From positions 1 to 64,000 of the forward strand of contig NZ_MLAN01000009.1 in assembly GCF_002272875.1 (NCBI RefSeq): a stretch of 64,000 nt of DNA, read 5' to 3'. Of the stretch, positions 35,788 through 45,465 are shown one piece after another (the first letter of the stretch is position 1; each line of letters begins with the position of its first letter). Source of the stretch: Helicobacter sp. 11S02629-2. Lineage in GTDB: Bacteria; Campylobacterota; Campylobacteria; Campylobacterales; Helicobacteraceae. Under the pieces are notes generated by a model, which did not search any database, was not told where the DNA came from, and saw only the letters and a program-made list of their open reading frames with translations. The translations under genes and the position numbers were made by a program.

Positions 35788-37590
35788 ATGGACTTCTTCT
35801 CTAAGAAAAAACTTAGCATAATAAACTGGGAGAAGGATCTAAGTAGTTTTAGCAAAAGCACAGATATCAACCTGCAAAATTGTAACATCCACATAAGTTC
35901 TATAAGAACTTTTTTTACTAATGACATGCCAGTGCCTGCTGGATATTTTGATAGTGAGTATGAAAACTCAGATAAAGAGATATATCAAAAGTATGATGTA
36001 GAGATAACTCCTAAAGAGTATGACTTTAATGCCCTAGATGTAAGGATAGATAGAAATAACCTAGTAGCAACACTTACGTTAAAAGAAGGACTTTTTATAG
36101 ATAACACTGAAGTTTACAAGATGCAGTTTATAGACTGTGTTTTAGCAAAGCTAGTAGAACAAAATGTGATTTTGCATAACTCCAAGATTCTAAAAGCAGT
36201 CCTAGTGCATATACTAAATGACTTCTCAGAAAACATAGTTTTAACTAAAGCCCTTAGCGTTGAGATACTAAAAAGCAAGGCTAGTTATAAAACTAGAGGC
36301 CTTATCAATCTTTTAGAGGAAGCTTGGGTTAAAAAAAATCACACTGAAATCATAGAAAATGCACTCTATGCTGCCAATGAAGGCGAAGAGATAGCCATCT
36401 TTTTAAAAGATGATGAAATCATTAATGGACGCAATCTAACAGGCGAGTACATAAACATGCAATCCATCTATGAAAGAGAATCTAAAGATAAAGATATCTC
36501 TTCTATAAGCCCACCAAACATAGATGAAAACATAGACAAAGAAGAAAATGATAAAAAAATAATCTATAAAGCAAAGACTAAAGGCATAGTTGACTACCAA
36601 GATAACCTTAAGATAATCTCTATAGCAACCTTTGACACAGTTAGCAATAAAACTGGAAGCATACTTGGCGGCTTAGAAAAGGGTATAGAAGTAGATGTGG
36701 AGTGTAGTGATAACTCAAAAGATGCCTTGCAAACTAACGCCATCATAGAAGCTGACGTAGTTAACATAACTGGAAATGTCGGGGAAAACACCATCATAAA
36801 AGCAAACAACCTAAACATAAAAGGTCAAACCCATCAAAGCTCTATCATATATGCAAACGAAGCCTTTATAAACATACACAAAGGAACTCTTTATGCGAAA
36901 AATGAGGCAAATGTAGAGTATCTTGAACTTGGAAGAATCTATGCACAAGATGCCAACATCTTACAACTTAATGGCGGGAAGGTCGTAGCAAAAAGAGTAG
37001 TAGTATCAAGACTAAGAAATAACTGTAATATCTACTTCTCAGAAGATGTACACTTAAAGCTAATAGATGGCGTAGAAAATAAACTAGAGTTTAACATCAT
37101 GGCTAATATCGAGCTAAAGCCCCACTTTTTAGGCATACTAGCAAAAGACACCCTTTTAAAAGAACACATCAAATCACGTGTTGCTTACTGTAAGTCTTTA
37201 ATACTAAAAGCTAGAAAACTAAAACCAGTTATAGAAACACTAAAACCACTAATAGCTAAAAGCAAGGCTGAGGCAACTCCACTAGATTCCGAAGTAAAAA
37301 AGATGCTTCAGTACTATGCTGCCCTTTTAAAACAAGTCCACTTGCAAAGAGACACTGCTATAAAGCTGCAAAACGATAGGATAGAAAACGCTACCCTAGC
37401 TACAGGCTTAGAAGGAGAGTTGCTGCAAGCAAAGATCACTACAGAATCTAGCTGGCGGGATAATAATGAGATAATACTTCATAGATTCTTCCCAGTAGAA
37501 GAAAAATCAAGCATACTTTTAGAAGATAGTGATATGCTTGATATCGAGCTAGATAAAGACTATAAACTTCAAAAGATAAGTCCTGAGTAG
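35788..37590 (+). CDS. FapA (DUF342) family protein
   Basis: 600 residues from ATG 35788, which has AGGAG 7 nt upstream; a GTG 11 codons earlier has no ribosome site. The family hallmark is a beta-helix-like middle, where short hydrophobic turns recur (NAIIEADVVNITGNVGEN, ANNLNIKGQT, YANEAFINIHKGTLYAKNEANVEYLELG), followed by a C-terminal coiled coil (~490-560). The FapA/DUF342 domain occurs in proteins linked to flagellar placement or polar scaffolding; a flagellar role here is likely but not shown. The N-terminal 150 residues are a separate alpha/beta region. Confidence 0.82.
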   Translation: MDFFSKKKLSIINWEKDLSSFSKSTDINLQNCNIHISSIRTFFTNDMPVPAGYFDSEYENSDKEIYQKYDVEITPKEYDFNALDVRIDRNNLVATLTLKEGLFIDNTEVYKMQFIDCVLAKLVEQNVILHNSKILKAVLVHILNDFSENIVLTKALSVEILKSKASYKTRGLINLLEEAWVKKNHTEIIENALYAANEGEEIAIFLKDDEIINGRNLTGEYINMQSIYERESKDKDISSISPPNIDENIDKEENDKKIIYKAKTKGIVDYQDNLKIISIATFDTVSNKTGSILGGLEKGIEVDVECSDNSKDALQTNAIIEADVVNITGNVGENTIIKANNLNIKGQTHQSSIIYANEAFINIHKGTLYAKNEANVEYLELGRIYAQDANILQLNGGKVVAKRVVVSRLRNNCNIYFSEDVHLKLIDGVENKLEFNIMANIELKPHFLGILAKDTLLKEHIKSRVAYCKSLILKARKLKPVIETLKPLIAKSKAEATPLDSEVKKMLQYYAALLKQVHLQRDTAIKLQNDRIENATLATGLEGELLQAKITTESSWRDNNEIILHRFFPVEEKSSILLEDSDMLDIELDKDYKLQKISPE

Positions 37591-37655
37591 ACTTTTAAAC
37601 ATCTAGCTTAGATTTTATATCTTGATATTTAAGACTTTAGAAAGGATGCTAAAAA

Positions 37656-38027
37656 GTGGAGCGAGATAACAAACCCAAAAGACGCTTTAGACTCCGCCTA
37701 AGAAAGGCAGACTTTATCATCATACCTATAGCTGCTATCATTTTTTATCTCTATCAACACTATGCTATAACAGAATCTGCTAAAAAAAATAAAGTAAAAG
37801 ACACAGCGACTAAAGAAGTAAAAGAAGTAAAGGTAACTTCACCTACACCTTTAGAGACAAAGATAAAAGAAGATTCTAAAAACCCTAGTTTGCTAAAAAT
37901 AAAGTGGGACAAAGCCAGTCAAGAAGAAAAACTCTCCATACTAAAAGGGCTAAAAACTAAATGTCAAGCTGGAAGCTTGCAAGCTTGTGAAGACTATAAA
38001 AGCTTGCTTTATGAAGGAGTTAACTAA
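37656..38027 (+). CDS. Small single-pass membrane protein
   Basis: 123 residues from GTG 37656, with AAAGGA 9 nt upstream. A very basic N-terminus (KPKRRFRLRLRKAD) precedes one membrane helix (about 20-38), then a Lys/Glu/Thr-rich linker and a short C-terminal helical domain with two cysteines (CQAGSLQACEDYKSLLYEG). That end resembles the CxxGxxxAC spacing of Sel1-like Cys-rich repeats found in Helicobacter Hcp proteins, but only one unit is present. It lies 65 nt after the fapA-like gene. Function unknown. The orientation is predicted N-in, C-out. Confidence 0.6.
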   Translation: MERDNKPKRRFRLRLRKADFIIIPIAAIIFYLYQHYAITESAKKNKVKDTATKEVKEVKVTSPTPLETKIKEDSKNPSLLKIKWDKASQEEKLSILKGLKTKCQAGSLQACEDYKSLLYEGVN

Positions 38028-38392
38028 GGGCGTAGTGATATCTTAAGGATATGCATTTTGAGATTTAATGCAATCTGTGTGTTATTTCATTTAATAAATG
38101 CATTTTAATCACATTTGACATAGTATAAGCAAAGCATAAAGAAGCAAGAAAACAAAGCTTCAAAGTATAAAAGATGTTATCAAACCTAGAAAGTTAAGGG
38201 GGACTTAGGCGTGCTTTTAAGATTATCACATTAAGCTAGATTCTATCTTGATATGTAAAATGCACAAACAAGGGCTAATGCTTCTTGCTAGACCTAAGCA
38301 CTCACCCTTTTAAAACCATATATAAAAAAGAGAGGTCATCCCTAGCCCTGCTTTATGCAAGACTAGAGAATCTTAAGGCTGCTTTATAAAAA
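38028..38392. other. Convergent spacer, 365 nt, no gene recognised
   Basis: This is the spacer between the small membrane-protein gene and acnB. Open frames are all under about 18 codons. A TTGACA-like element at 38115-38120 lacks a convincing -10 box. No strong hairpin with a T tract was found. A small RNA cannot be excluded. Confidence 0.5.
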
Positions 38393-40951
38393 CTATAATC
38401 TAAAATCTTCCATTAGATTAAAGTTTAGATATCTATAAATCTTATCTTTTTTACCTTCTAGTTTTTTAGCAGCTATATCCATATATTCTTCTGGCGTAGG
38501 CAAGCGACCAAGCAAGGAACAAACCGCACCTAACTCCGCACTTCCTAGATAGACTTGTGCACCTTTACCCATCCTGTTGTCAAAGTTACGAGTAGAGGTT
38601 GAAAAAACTACTGCGTTGTCTCTAACACGGGCTTGATTCCCCATGCAAAGGCTGCAGCCCGGTACTTCTATCCTAGCACCATCTGCACCAAAGATAGAGA
38701 AAAAGCCTTCTTGGCTAAGCTCTTTTTGATCCATCTTAGTAGGAGGCACTAGCCAAACCCTAGTAGGACTTGCAGGGCTTCCTTTTACTATCTCAGCAAA
38801 AGCCCTAAAATGACCAATATTAGTCATACAACTACCGATAAATACTTCATCTATCTTATGTGGTCTTTTACTATCAGCTAGTATCTCACTTAAAGTAGCA
38901 ACATCATCAGGGTCATTTGGACAAGCTAGGATTGGCTCTTTTATATCAGCTATATCTATCTCTATAACTGCGGCATAACTTGCATCCTTATCCGCTTTTA
39001 AAAGTTTAGGATTAGCTATCCACTCTTCCATCCTTTTAGCTCTTCTTTTTAAGGTCTCAGCATCTTCATAGCCATCTTTTATCATACCTTCAATTAGAGT
39101 GATGTTTGATTTAAGGTATTCAATTATTGGCTCTTTATTTAAAGCGACTGTACAAGCTGCAGCACTTCTTTCAGCACTAGCATCACTTAGCTCAAAAGCT
39201 TGCTCTACTTTTATATCTTCTAAGCCTTCTATCTCTAAGATTCTGCCATTAAAGATATTTTTCTTATTTTGCTTAGGCACTGTTAAAAGCCCTTGTTTGA
39301 TAGCGTAGTAAGGTATAGCGTTTACTAGATCTCTTAAAGTTATGCCCGGATTAAGCTTACCTTTAAATCTAACCAATACAGATTCTGGCATATTTAGCGG
39401 CATAGAGGCAGTAACTGCAGCAAATGCCACTAGTCCACTTCCTGCAGGGAAACTTATACCTATTGGGAATCTAGTATGAGAATCTCCACCAGTTCCTACA
39501 GTATCAGGCAAGCAGAAGCGATTAAGCCAAGAGTGTATAACTCCATCTTTTGGTCTTAAAGCAACTCCACCACGACTTGTCATGAAGTCTGGTAAAGTAG
39601 CTTGCAAGCTAACATCAGCTAGTTTTGGGTAAGCTGCTGTATGGCAAAAGCTTTGCATAACAAAGTCAGCACTAAACTTTAAGCTTGCTAACTCTTTTAT
39701 CTCATCTCTAGTCATGGCGCCAGTTGTATCTTGGCTTCCTACTGTTGTAACTTTTGGCTCACAGTAAGTCCCCGGCACTACACCTTCTACTCCACAAGCA
39801 AGCCCAACCATCTTTTGTGCTAGACTAAAGCCTTTAGTAGCAGCCTTTGGAGAAGTAGCCTTTGTAAAGACGTCACTTTCTCCTAGTCCTAAAAACTTCC
39901 TAGCTCTATTAGTTAAACCTCTACCTACTATAAGTGGTATACGACCTCCTGCCCTCATCTCATCTATCATAGTGTTAGGCTCTAGGGTAAAAGTGCTTAC
40001 TACTTCGCCATTTTTTAGAATCTTACCTTCATAAGGCTTTACGGTTATGATGTCATCTTCTTTAAGCTTGCTTACATCAGCGATTATCGGTAGGCAGCCA
40101 CTATCTTCACAAGTTGCAAAAAAGATAGGCGCTATAACACCACCTATAACGATACCACCACCTTTTTTATTAGGTATATAAGGTATCTCTTCTCCAAAGT
40201 GCCACATGATAGAGTTAGCTGCTGACTTTCTAGAGCTTCCAGTCCCTACAACATCACCAACATAAGCTACTTTATAGCCTTTAGACTTGATATCAGCTAG
40301 TCTTTTTTCATAGTTTGGCACTCTGTTTTTAAGCATGGCTTTTGCGTGAAGTGGTATATCACTTCTTGTAAAGGCATCGCTTGCTGGGCTTAAGTCATCA
40401 GTATTAGTCTCACCATCAATCTTTAATACTATGAAATTCATCTCATCATCAAGCTTTTTGCGGTTTAAAAACCACTCAGCATCAGCCCAAGACTTTATGA
40501 CATCTTTGGCTAGAGGGTTAGTCTCACTTAGCTTTGCTATATCTTCAAAGGCGTTATGAACAAGTAAAGTGTGTTTTAAAGAATCTGCCGCGATACTTGC
40601 TACTTTTGCATCTTTATTAGACAAAGCTTCTATAAGGTAAGGAACGTTATAGCCTCCTAGCATGGTGCCAAGATACTTAACTGCTTCTTCCTTACTTACA
40701 AACTCACAAGCATGCCCGCTTAGTACTTGCCCAAAAAACTCAGCTTTTAGCTTAGCGCTATCATCAACTCCCGGATTTACTCTATGTATTAAAAGCTCCT
40801 TAGCAAAGCTAGCATCTTCTTTACTACTTTTAGAATCTAGTAGTATCTTAAGCACATCTATAGTTTGCTTAACGTCTAATGCTAAAGGTGGCACTCCCTC
40901 CTTTGCCCTTTCTTCTTCCATTAACTTATAGTTCTTTATAAAATCACTCAT
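38393..40951 (-). CDS. acnB: Aconitate hydratase B
   Basis: 852 residues from ATG 40951; GGAG is 5 nt upstream, and the TTG one codon earlier is too close to it. AcnB layout: N-terminal HEAT-like domain (1-160), swivel domain, then the [4Fe-4S] catalytic core with [13 protein letters not shown] and [11 protein letters not shown] supplying cluster cysteines, and [14 protein letters not shown]. It interconverts citrate and isocitrate in the TCA cycle. AcnB is the only aconitase in Helicobacter, where the apo-form also binds RNA (family knowledge). It probably depends on the NifU/NifS pair encoded at the left end. Confidence 0.97.
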   Translation of the reverse strand: MSDFIKNYKLMEEERAKEGVPPLALDVKQTIDVLKILLDSKSSKEDASFAKELLIHRVNPGVDDSAKLKAEFFGQVLSGHACEFVSKEEAVKYLGTMLGGYNVPYLIEALSNKDAKVASIAADSLKHTLLVHNAFEDIAKLSETNPLAKDVIKSWADAEWFLNRKKLDDEMNFIVLKIDGETNTDDLSPASDAFTRSDIPLHAKAMLKNRVPNYEKRLADIKSKGYKVAYVGDVVGTGSSRKSAANSIMWHFGEEIPYIPNKKGGGIVIGGVIAPIFFATCEDSGCLPIIADVSKLKEDDIITVKPYEGKILKNGEVVSTFTLEPNTMIDEMRAGGRIPLIVGRGLTNRARKFLGLGESDVFTKATSPKAATKGFSLAQKMVGLACGVEGVVPGTYCEPKVTTVGSQDTTGAMTRDEIKELASLKFSADFVMQSFCHTAAYPKLADVSLQATLPDFMTSRGGVALRPKDGVIHSWLNRFCLPDTVGTGGDSHTRFPIGISFPAGSGLVAFAAVTASMPLNMPESVLVRFKGKLNPGITLRDLVNAIPYYAIKQGLLTVPKQNKKNIFNGRILEIEGLEDIKVEQAFELSDASAERSAAACTVALNKEPIIEYLKSNITLIEGMIKDGYEDAETLKRRAKRMEEWIANPKLLKADKDASYAAVIEIDIADIKEPILACPNDPDDVATLSEILADSKRPHKIDEVFIGSCMTNIGHFRAFAEIVKGSPASPTRVWLVPPTKMDQKELSQEGFFSIFGADGARIEVPGCSLCMGNQARVRDNAVVFSTSTRNFDNRMGKGAQVYLGSAELGAVCSLLGRLPTPEEYMDIAAKKLEGKKDKIYRYLNFNLMEDFRL

Positions 40952-41046
40952 CAATTCTCCTTATATATAGCCCTAGGTAGTTTTGGGATAAAAATCTTTA
41001 GCATTAATTACTTAAGCTAAGATTAAGGTATATTTTATCTCATTTA

Positions 41047-41052
41047 TATAAT
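41047..41052 (+). promoter_or_regulatory. cysK: -10 box (TATAAT) for cysK
   Basis: An exact TATAAT lies 34 nt before the cysK ATG in the divergent acnB/cysK spacer. No -35 box is evident. Confidence 0.55.
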
Positions 41053-41086
41053 AATCCCAAGACATACGTAGATAAAAAGGACTAAA

Positions 41087-42007
41087 ATGAAAATAGCACA
41101 AAATGTAACAGAGCTTATAGGACACACACCTATAGTAAAGCTACAAACTTTTAGTAAGCAATATGGTGCAAACATCTTTGCAAAATGCGAGTTTATGAAC
41201 CCTAATAGCTCTATCAAAGATAGGATAGCCTACGCTATGATAAAAGCTGGCATGGATAATGGCAGCATAAGACCAACTACAACCATCATAGAAGCTACTT
41301 CTGGTAACACTGGAGTTGGACTTGCAAGTGTGTGTGCAGCCCTAAGCTTAAAGCTAGTTATATGTATACCTTCATCTATGACAGTTGAAAGACGCAAGCT
41401 TATGAAAGCACTTGGTGCCACTTTAGAGTTAACTCCTCCAGAGCTTGGTATGAAAGGTGCTATAGCTAAGGCTGAAGAGCTAAACATAGCTATTAAAGAT
41501 TCCATAATAGTTAATCAGTTCAGCAACAAAGCTAACCCTCAAGCCCATAGAGAAACAACCGCAGAAGAGATAATAGATGCTTTTGGAAGCACTACTTTAG
41601 ACGTCTTTGTAGCAGGAGTAGGCACAGGTGGGACACTAAGTGGTGTTGGCGAAGTGCTAAAAGCACATAATGCAAACATTAAAATCTTTGCTATGGAACC
41701 AAGTCTTAGCCCAGTTCTAAGTGGAGGCACACCAAGCCCACACAAGATTCAAGGTATAGGTACTGGCTTTATCCCTGATAATCTAAACACTCACATCTAT
41801 GATGGAATCTTAAAAGTAACTAATGAAGAAGCCTACAACATGGCAAGGCTTTTAGGTAAGCAAGAAGGCATCCTAGCTGGAATCTCAAGTGGAGCTAATA
41901 TCCAAGCAGCCTGTATGCTAGCTAAAGACTTTCCGGGTAAAAACATACTTACTACGCTAAATGACACGGGTGAACGCTACCTTTCAACTGACCTTTTTGA
42001 AGAGTAA
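41087..42007 (+). CDS. cysK: Cysteine synthase A (O-acetylserine sulfhydrylase)
   Basis: 306 residues of fold type II PLP enzyme. The PLP lysine is K44 in NSSIKDRIA. The substrate loop TSGNTGVGLA (71-80), the phosphate cradle VGTGGTLSGVGE and GISSGANI are intact. It makes cysteine from O-acetylserine and sulfide, although some Helicobacter homologues use other donors such as cystathionine or O-phosphoserine (family knowledge). The gene is monocistronic: divergent from acnB and convergent with miaA. AAGGA lies 5 nt before the ATG. Confidence 0.94.
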   Translation: MKIAQNVTELIGHTPIVKLQTFSKQYGANIFAKCEFMNPNSSIKDRIAYAMIKAGMDNGSIRPTTTIIEATSGNTGVGLASVCAALSLKLVICIPSSMTVERRKLMKALGATLELTPPELGMKGAIAKAEELNIAIKDSIIVNQFSNKANPQAHRETTAEEIIDAFGSTTLDVFVAGVGTGGTLSGVGEVLKAHNANIKIFAMEPSLSPVLSGGTPSPHKIQGIGTGFIPDNLNTHIYDGILKVTNEEAYNMARLLGKQEGILAGISSGANIQAACMLAKDFPGKNILTTLNDTGERYLSTDLFEE

Positions 42008-42121
42008 GACTTAGCCTTTAGCTTGCTTTTTAATTTAGCTTTTTTGATTGTGCATAAACTTTTAAGCCTATAAAAGGGCTTAGAAGATTCTAACTCTAGT
42101 CTTTTTTCACAAAATAACTTC

Positions 42122-43009
42122 TTACTTTTTATATACTTTAAGTGCGTCTTCTATGCTAAAAGGTTTAGAATCAAACTGAGTTTTATTAAAAGTGCTTTGT
42201 CTTTTTGCAAGCTTTATAGTATTAGCACTTATAAGCGTGCATAAAGCTTGTAAGTCTAACTCTCCTTTTAGGTAAGATAAGCTTTCTTTTAGTCCTATAG
42301 TTTTAAAAGGATAGATGTTTTCGCCATATTTTTTTAACAAAAACTCTGCCTCATAAACTAGCCCTCTTTCTATCATGTCTTTAGTCCTAGCCCTTATCTT
42401 TTCTTTTAGTGCCTCTCTTTCTACACTCATAGTAAAGGTGTGGACTTTGTGCTTAAACTTTTTAGGAGGATGTTTCTTAAAGTACTCACTTGGTGTAAGG
42501 CGAGAGTGGATGTAAAGCTCTAAGGCTTTATTAACCCTATAAGTATCTTGCGGACTTATCGTTTGCATATAGGCATAATCTAGCTTGCTTAAAAGCTTGT
42601 ATTTATACTCTAGTGGGTAGCTTTCTAGGTCTTGATAAACTTTTATGGAATCTTTTGTTGGTTTAGGGGATGGACTAAGACCGCAAAGTATAGCTTTTAA
42701 AAAAAAGCTAGAACCCCCAACTATAACTAAGGGCTTATCTTGCTTTAGACTTTGCATCAAGGCTTTATCTAAAAGAGTGGCAAAAAAACCAGCGTTATTA
42801 ATAGTGCTACTTGGAGGAAGCACATCTATGCCAAAGTGCCTTATGCCTTCTCTTTCTTCTAAAGTAGGCTTAGCTGAAGCTATATCAACATACTTAAACA
42901 CGCTTAAAGAATCTAGTGAAAAGATATTAGCATCTAACATCTTTGCTAGCTTTATAGAAGCTTTAGTTTTGCCACTCCCACTAGGTCCAACAAGGGCTAC
43001 TAACTCCAT
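42122..43009 (-). CDS. miaA: tRNA dimethylallyltransferase
   Basis: 295 residues. The P-loop GPSGSGKTKAS (residues 8-18), the DSLSVFKYVDIASAKPT motif and IVGGSSFFLKAIL match MiaA. It adds a dimethylallyl group to A37 of tRNAs reading UNN codons. It starts 9 nt after the proC stop, so both share a transcript. The sequence ends in YKK. Size is at the short end of the family, as is usual in Campylobacterota. Confidence 0.95.
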   Translation of the reverse strand: MELVALVGPSGSGKTKASIKLAKMLDANIFSLDSLSVFKYVDIASAKPTLEEREGIRHFGIDVLPPSSTINNAGFFATLLDKALMQSLKQDKPLVIVGGSSFFLKAILCGLSPSPKPTKDSIKVYQDLESYPLEYKYKLLSKLDYAYMQTISPQDTYRVNKALELYIHSRLTPSEYFKKHPPKKFKHKVHTFTMSVEREALKEKIRARTKDMIERGLVYEAEFLLKKYGENIYPFKTIGLKESLSYLKGELDLQALCTLISANTIKLAKRQSTFNKTQFDSKPFSIEDALKVYKK

Positions 43010-43018
43010 CTTTAGGCT

Positions 43019-43840
43019 TTAAGCGTTACTTCTTGCTATCTCTTTAGCCCTTAATACTGCCTTGATACCAGCCTTACTTACTAGACCTTGCACGCCTTTA
43101 GCTTGCAAGTATAAGTTTGCCTCAGATGTAGTGCCCGCTGGACTTGTCACCATATCAACTATCTCTCTAGGAGTGTAGTTTTCTAACATCTTAGCTACTC
43201 CTAAAAAGCTTTGAGCGACTAAAGACTTAGCATCACTTACTTGCAAGCCTTGATTGACCCCAGCGTCAATTAACCCCTGGGCGATGATAGCTAGCATAGA
43301 AGGAGTGCTGCCATTAGTAGCTATGCTTGCATCAAGCTTAGCTTCACTATCTAAAAAGACACAGTTGCCAAAGCACTCTATAAAAGCTTTTATAGTCTCT
43401 TTATACTCACACTTAGAATCTTCTATACACACACTAGAGCTAGATAGACCAAAGTTTGCCGCTACATTAGGCATAACTCTAACCAAGTTAATAGCCTTTA
43501 AGTGCTTGCTTAAGGTTGCAAAGTTTATGCCAGCTAGTAGACTATAAACGATATTAGCCTTGCCTTTAAACTTAAACACATCTAGATTATAAGGCTTGCA
43601 AGCAAGCAGCACATCACAGCCTGTGATATCTGCCTCATAAGTAGTCTCATATAAGATTTCAAGCTTACTAGAAGTTTTATTGCTACTTTCTAAAAGCTTA
43701 GATTCCACCCATGGCCTTAACTTTTGCGGATCTCTACCCACTACTCTTATCAGCCTAAAACTACTTTTTTCACTTTTAAAGATTCCACTTAAAACTGCCT
43801 TTGCCATGTTGCCATAGCCTATAACTACTAATGTATCCAT
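43019..43840 (-). CDS. proC: Pyrroline-5-carboxylate reductase
   Basis: 273 residues. The N-terminal Rossmann motif GYGNMAKAVLSG is followed by the C-terminal dimerisation domain with MVTSPAGTTSEANLYLQ (usual V-T-S-P-G-G-T-T, here with PAGTT) and an ALRAKEIA helix. It catalyses the last step of proline synthesis. It heads the proC-miaA pair. About 200 nt of unassigned spacer separates it from fliW upstream; no promoter could be fixed there. The Gly-to-Ala change in PGGT is tolerated in several homologues as far as I recall. Confidence 0.92.
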   Translation of the reverse strand: MDTLVVIGYGNMAKAVLSGIFKSEKSSFRLIRVVGRDPQKLRPWVESKLLESSNKTSSKLEILYETTYEADITGCDVLLACKPYNLDVFKFKGKANIVYSLLAGINFATLSKHLKAINLVRVMPNVAANFGLSSSSVCIEDSKCEYKETIKAFIECFGNCVFLDSEAKLDASIATNGSTPSMLAIIAQGLIDAGVNQGLQVSDAKSLVAQSFLGVAKMLENYTPREIVDMVTSPAGTTSEANLYLQAKGVQGLVSKAGIKAVLRAKEIARSNA

Positions 43841-44049
43841 GCTTAGCCTTTTTGTATTTTATAAGTTTTAAATATGGCATATTTTTATTAAGTTTTATAT
43901 TAAAGACTAAAACACAAGGGGAATGCAAAAAAAAGTAAAGATAAAAAAGTACAGACAAGAGAAAGTGTAAGAGGGCATATTAAAAACATAAAGCGTAGTC
44001 ATAAGATGCATACTACTAGATGAAAGCTAGTAGTTGTGTAAAGTTTTTA

Positions 44050-44445
44050 TTACTTCTCATCTTTTGGGTAGTAAGCAGATATAGGCTCTGCTAACTGATA
44101 GTTTGGATACCTAAAGCTATCAAGTACGATTTGAGCCATGGTTAGGTTGTCAAAGTTAAAAACTAGTGGGGCTAAAAAGTTTATAGTTGAGTTTTCTATA
44201 GGGTTTTGTATAACCATGATGTTAGCGGTTAGGATATTTTTACTATGTTCTAAATCAAGTAAGATCTTAGTAGAAGCTGGCACTTCAAACTCATACTCTC
44301 TAAGCATAAAAGGATTTACTAAAGTGAATATCGGAGAAGAATCTTCTGCATTAGTCAAGCGCATAAAAACATCATCTATCTTTTCTAATTTCATCTTATT
44401 GACACTTTCGAAGCCTAAAACTGGCGACTTAACTTCAAAAACCAT
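44050..44445 (-). CDS. fliW: Flagellar assembly factor FliW
   Basis: 131 residues, beta-rich. [11 protein letters not shown] at the start and [16 protein letters not shown] followed by [13 protein letters not shown] are FliW features. FliW binds flagellin and the regulator CsrA and so couples flagellin secretion to translation. An extended -10 box lies about 115 nt upstream on the minus strand. bamD-lon diverges from it, an arrangement also seen in H. pylori from memory. No irregularity is visible. Confidence 0.93.
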   Translation of the reverse strand: MVFEVKSPVLGFESVNKMKLEKIDDVFMRLTNAEDSSPIFTLVNPFMLREYEFEVPASTKILLDLEHSKNILTANIMVIQNPIENSTINFLAPLVFNFDNLTMAQIVLDSFRYPNYQLAEPISAYYPKDEK

Positions 44446-44563
44446 TTACACTTCTCCATTTAGGAACGATTGATTAGCAACTACCCTAGAAATATCTTAT
44501 GCTGCATTTAAGACTTAAAGCATGAAGCCTTTTTAAAAGCACTGCTTTAATCACTATCTTGTC

Positions 44564-44569
44564 ATTATA
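44564..44569 (-). promoter_or_regulatory. fliW: Extended -10 box for fliW
   Basis: The minus strand reads TGTTATAAT, a TGn-extended TATAAT, giving a leader of about 110 nt before the fliW ATG. Confidence 0.6.
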
Positions 44570-44691
44570 ACACAAATATAAATTTATAGCCCATTCAAGC
44601 CTAAAAAGCTAGCTTTACTCACTTTACTCACTAAGAATCTATATAAGCTACTTAAAGAAGGTTAAGTTAAATTTTTAAGAAAGTCATTTGC

Positions 44692-44697
44692 TATAAT
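44692..44697 (+). promoter_or_regulatory. bamD: Extended -10 box for bamD-lon
   Basis: TGCTATAAT (TGn-extended) lies 33 nt before the TTG start of bamD. It is the clearest sigma-70-type promoter in the 284-nt divergent spacer. Confidence 0.68.
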
Positions 44698-44729
44698 TTA
44701 GAATTATTTTTCAAGAACTGGAGTCCTTT

Positions 44730-45455
44730 TTGTCAACTACTCTTAAACCTATAAAAGCTTACGTAGAATCAAACGTGCCTAATAGCCTAAAAGCTAAAAG
44801 TAAACTACTTAGACTACTACCTCCTAAAACGCTAATCTTTGCACTTGGCTTTTTCTTTATAGCCTGTGCTAGCAAGACTAATACTACTTTTAACCAACCT
44901 GCGACTTATTGGTACTCGGGTATCTTTAAAAACATCAGGGTAGGAGACTTAGAAAGTGCTGATAACAACTTTACTTCCTTGCAAAGTGAGCATATAAACT
45001 CTCCCTTACTCCCAGAAGCTATGCTAGCTTTAGGACAAGCTCATATGTATAATAGCGAGTATCTACTATCAGATTTTTACTTTAATGAGTACACAAAACG
45101 CTATGGGAATCCAAACAACTTTGACTACATAGCCTTTTTAAAACTAAAAGCTAGATATCTTTCAATAAAAACTTCTGCTAAAGACCAAGCCTTTATGACT
45201 GATACTTTATCCTTAGTGCAAGACTTTTTTGATAGATATCCTAATAGTAGATATACACCTTATGTTCAAGAGATAGAGATACAGTTTACACTAGGGACTA
45301 ATGAGCTTAATAAAGCCATAGCCCGCGTTTATAAAAAAGCAAAAAAACCAAAAGCGGTAGCTATTTATGATGAAAGGATAGATGATGTGCTTAATAAAGA
45401 AGCCCACGCTAAACCTTCAAAGATTCCTTGGTATAAATGGATATTAAACTGGTAA
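44730..45455 (+). CDS. bamD: Outer membrane assembly lipoprotein BamD
   Basis: 241 residues. A lipobox ends FFFIACAS and is followed by TPR-like helices ([56 protein letters not shown]) characteristic of BamD/ComL, which helps BamA insert porins. TTG start with GGAG 6 nt upstream and a promoter 33 nt upstream. The signal peptide is odd: about 35 residues, including many lysines, precede the hydrophobic core, and no internal Met is available to shorten it. It lies 10 nt before lon; this order is also known from H. pylori (memory). Confidence 0.9.
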   Translation: MSTTLKPIKAYVESNVPNSLKAKSKLLRLLPPKTLIFALGFFFIACASKTNTTFNQPATYWYSGIFKNIRVGDLESADNNFTSLQSEHINSPLLPEAMLALGQAHMYNSEYLLSDFYFNEYTKRYGNPNNFDYIAFLKLKARYLSIKTSAKDQAFMTDTLSLVQDFFDRYPNSRYTPYVQEIEIQFTLGTNELNKAIARVYKKAKKPKAVAIYDERIDDVLNKEAHAKPSKIPWYKWILNW

Positions 45456-45465
45456 AAGGATAAAA

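Noticed and set aside
38028-38392. Small RNA gene with TTGACA promoter
   Set aside because: No convincing -10 box at the right spacing and no terminator hairpin; cannot be supported from sequence alone.
43776-43958. 60-residue open frame upstream of proC
   Set aside because: It overlaps the proC start in another frame, and the peptide has no recognisable features.
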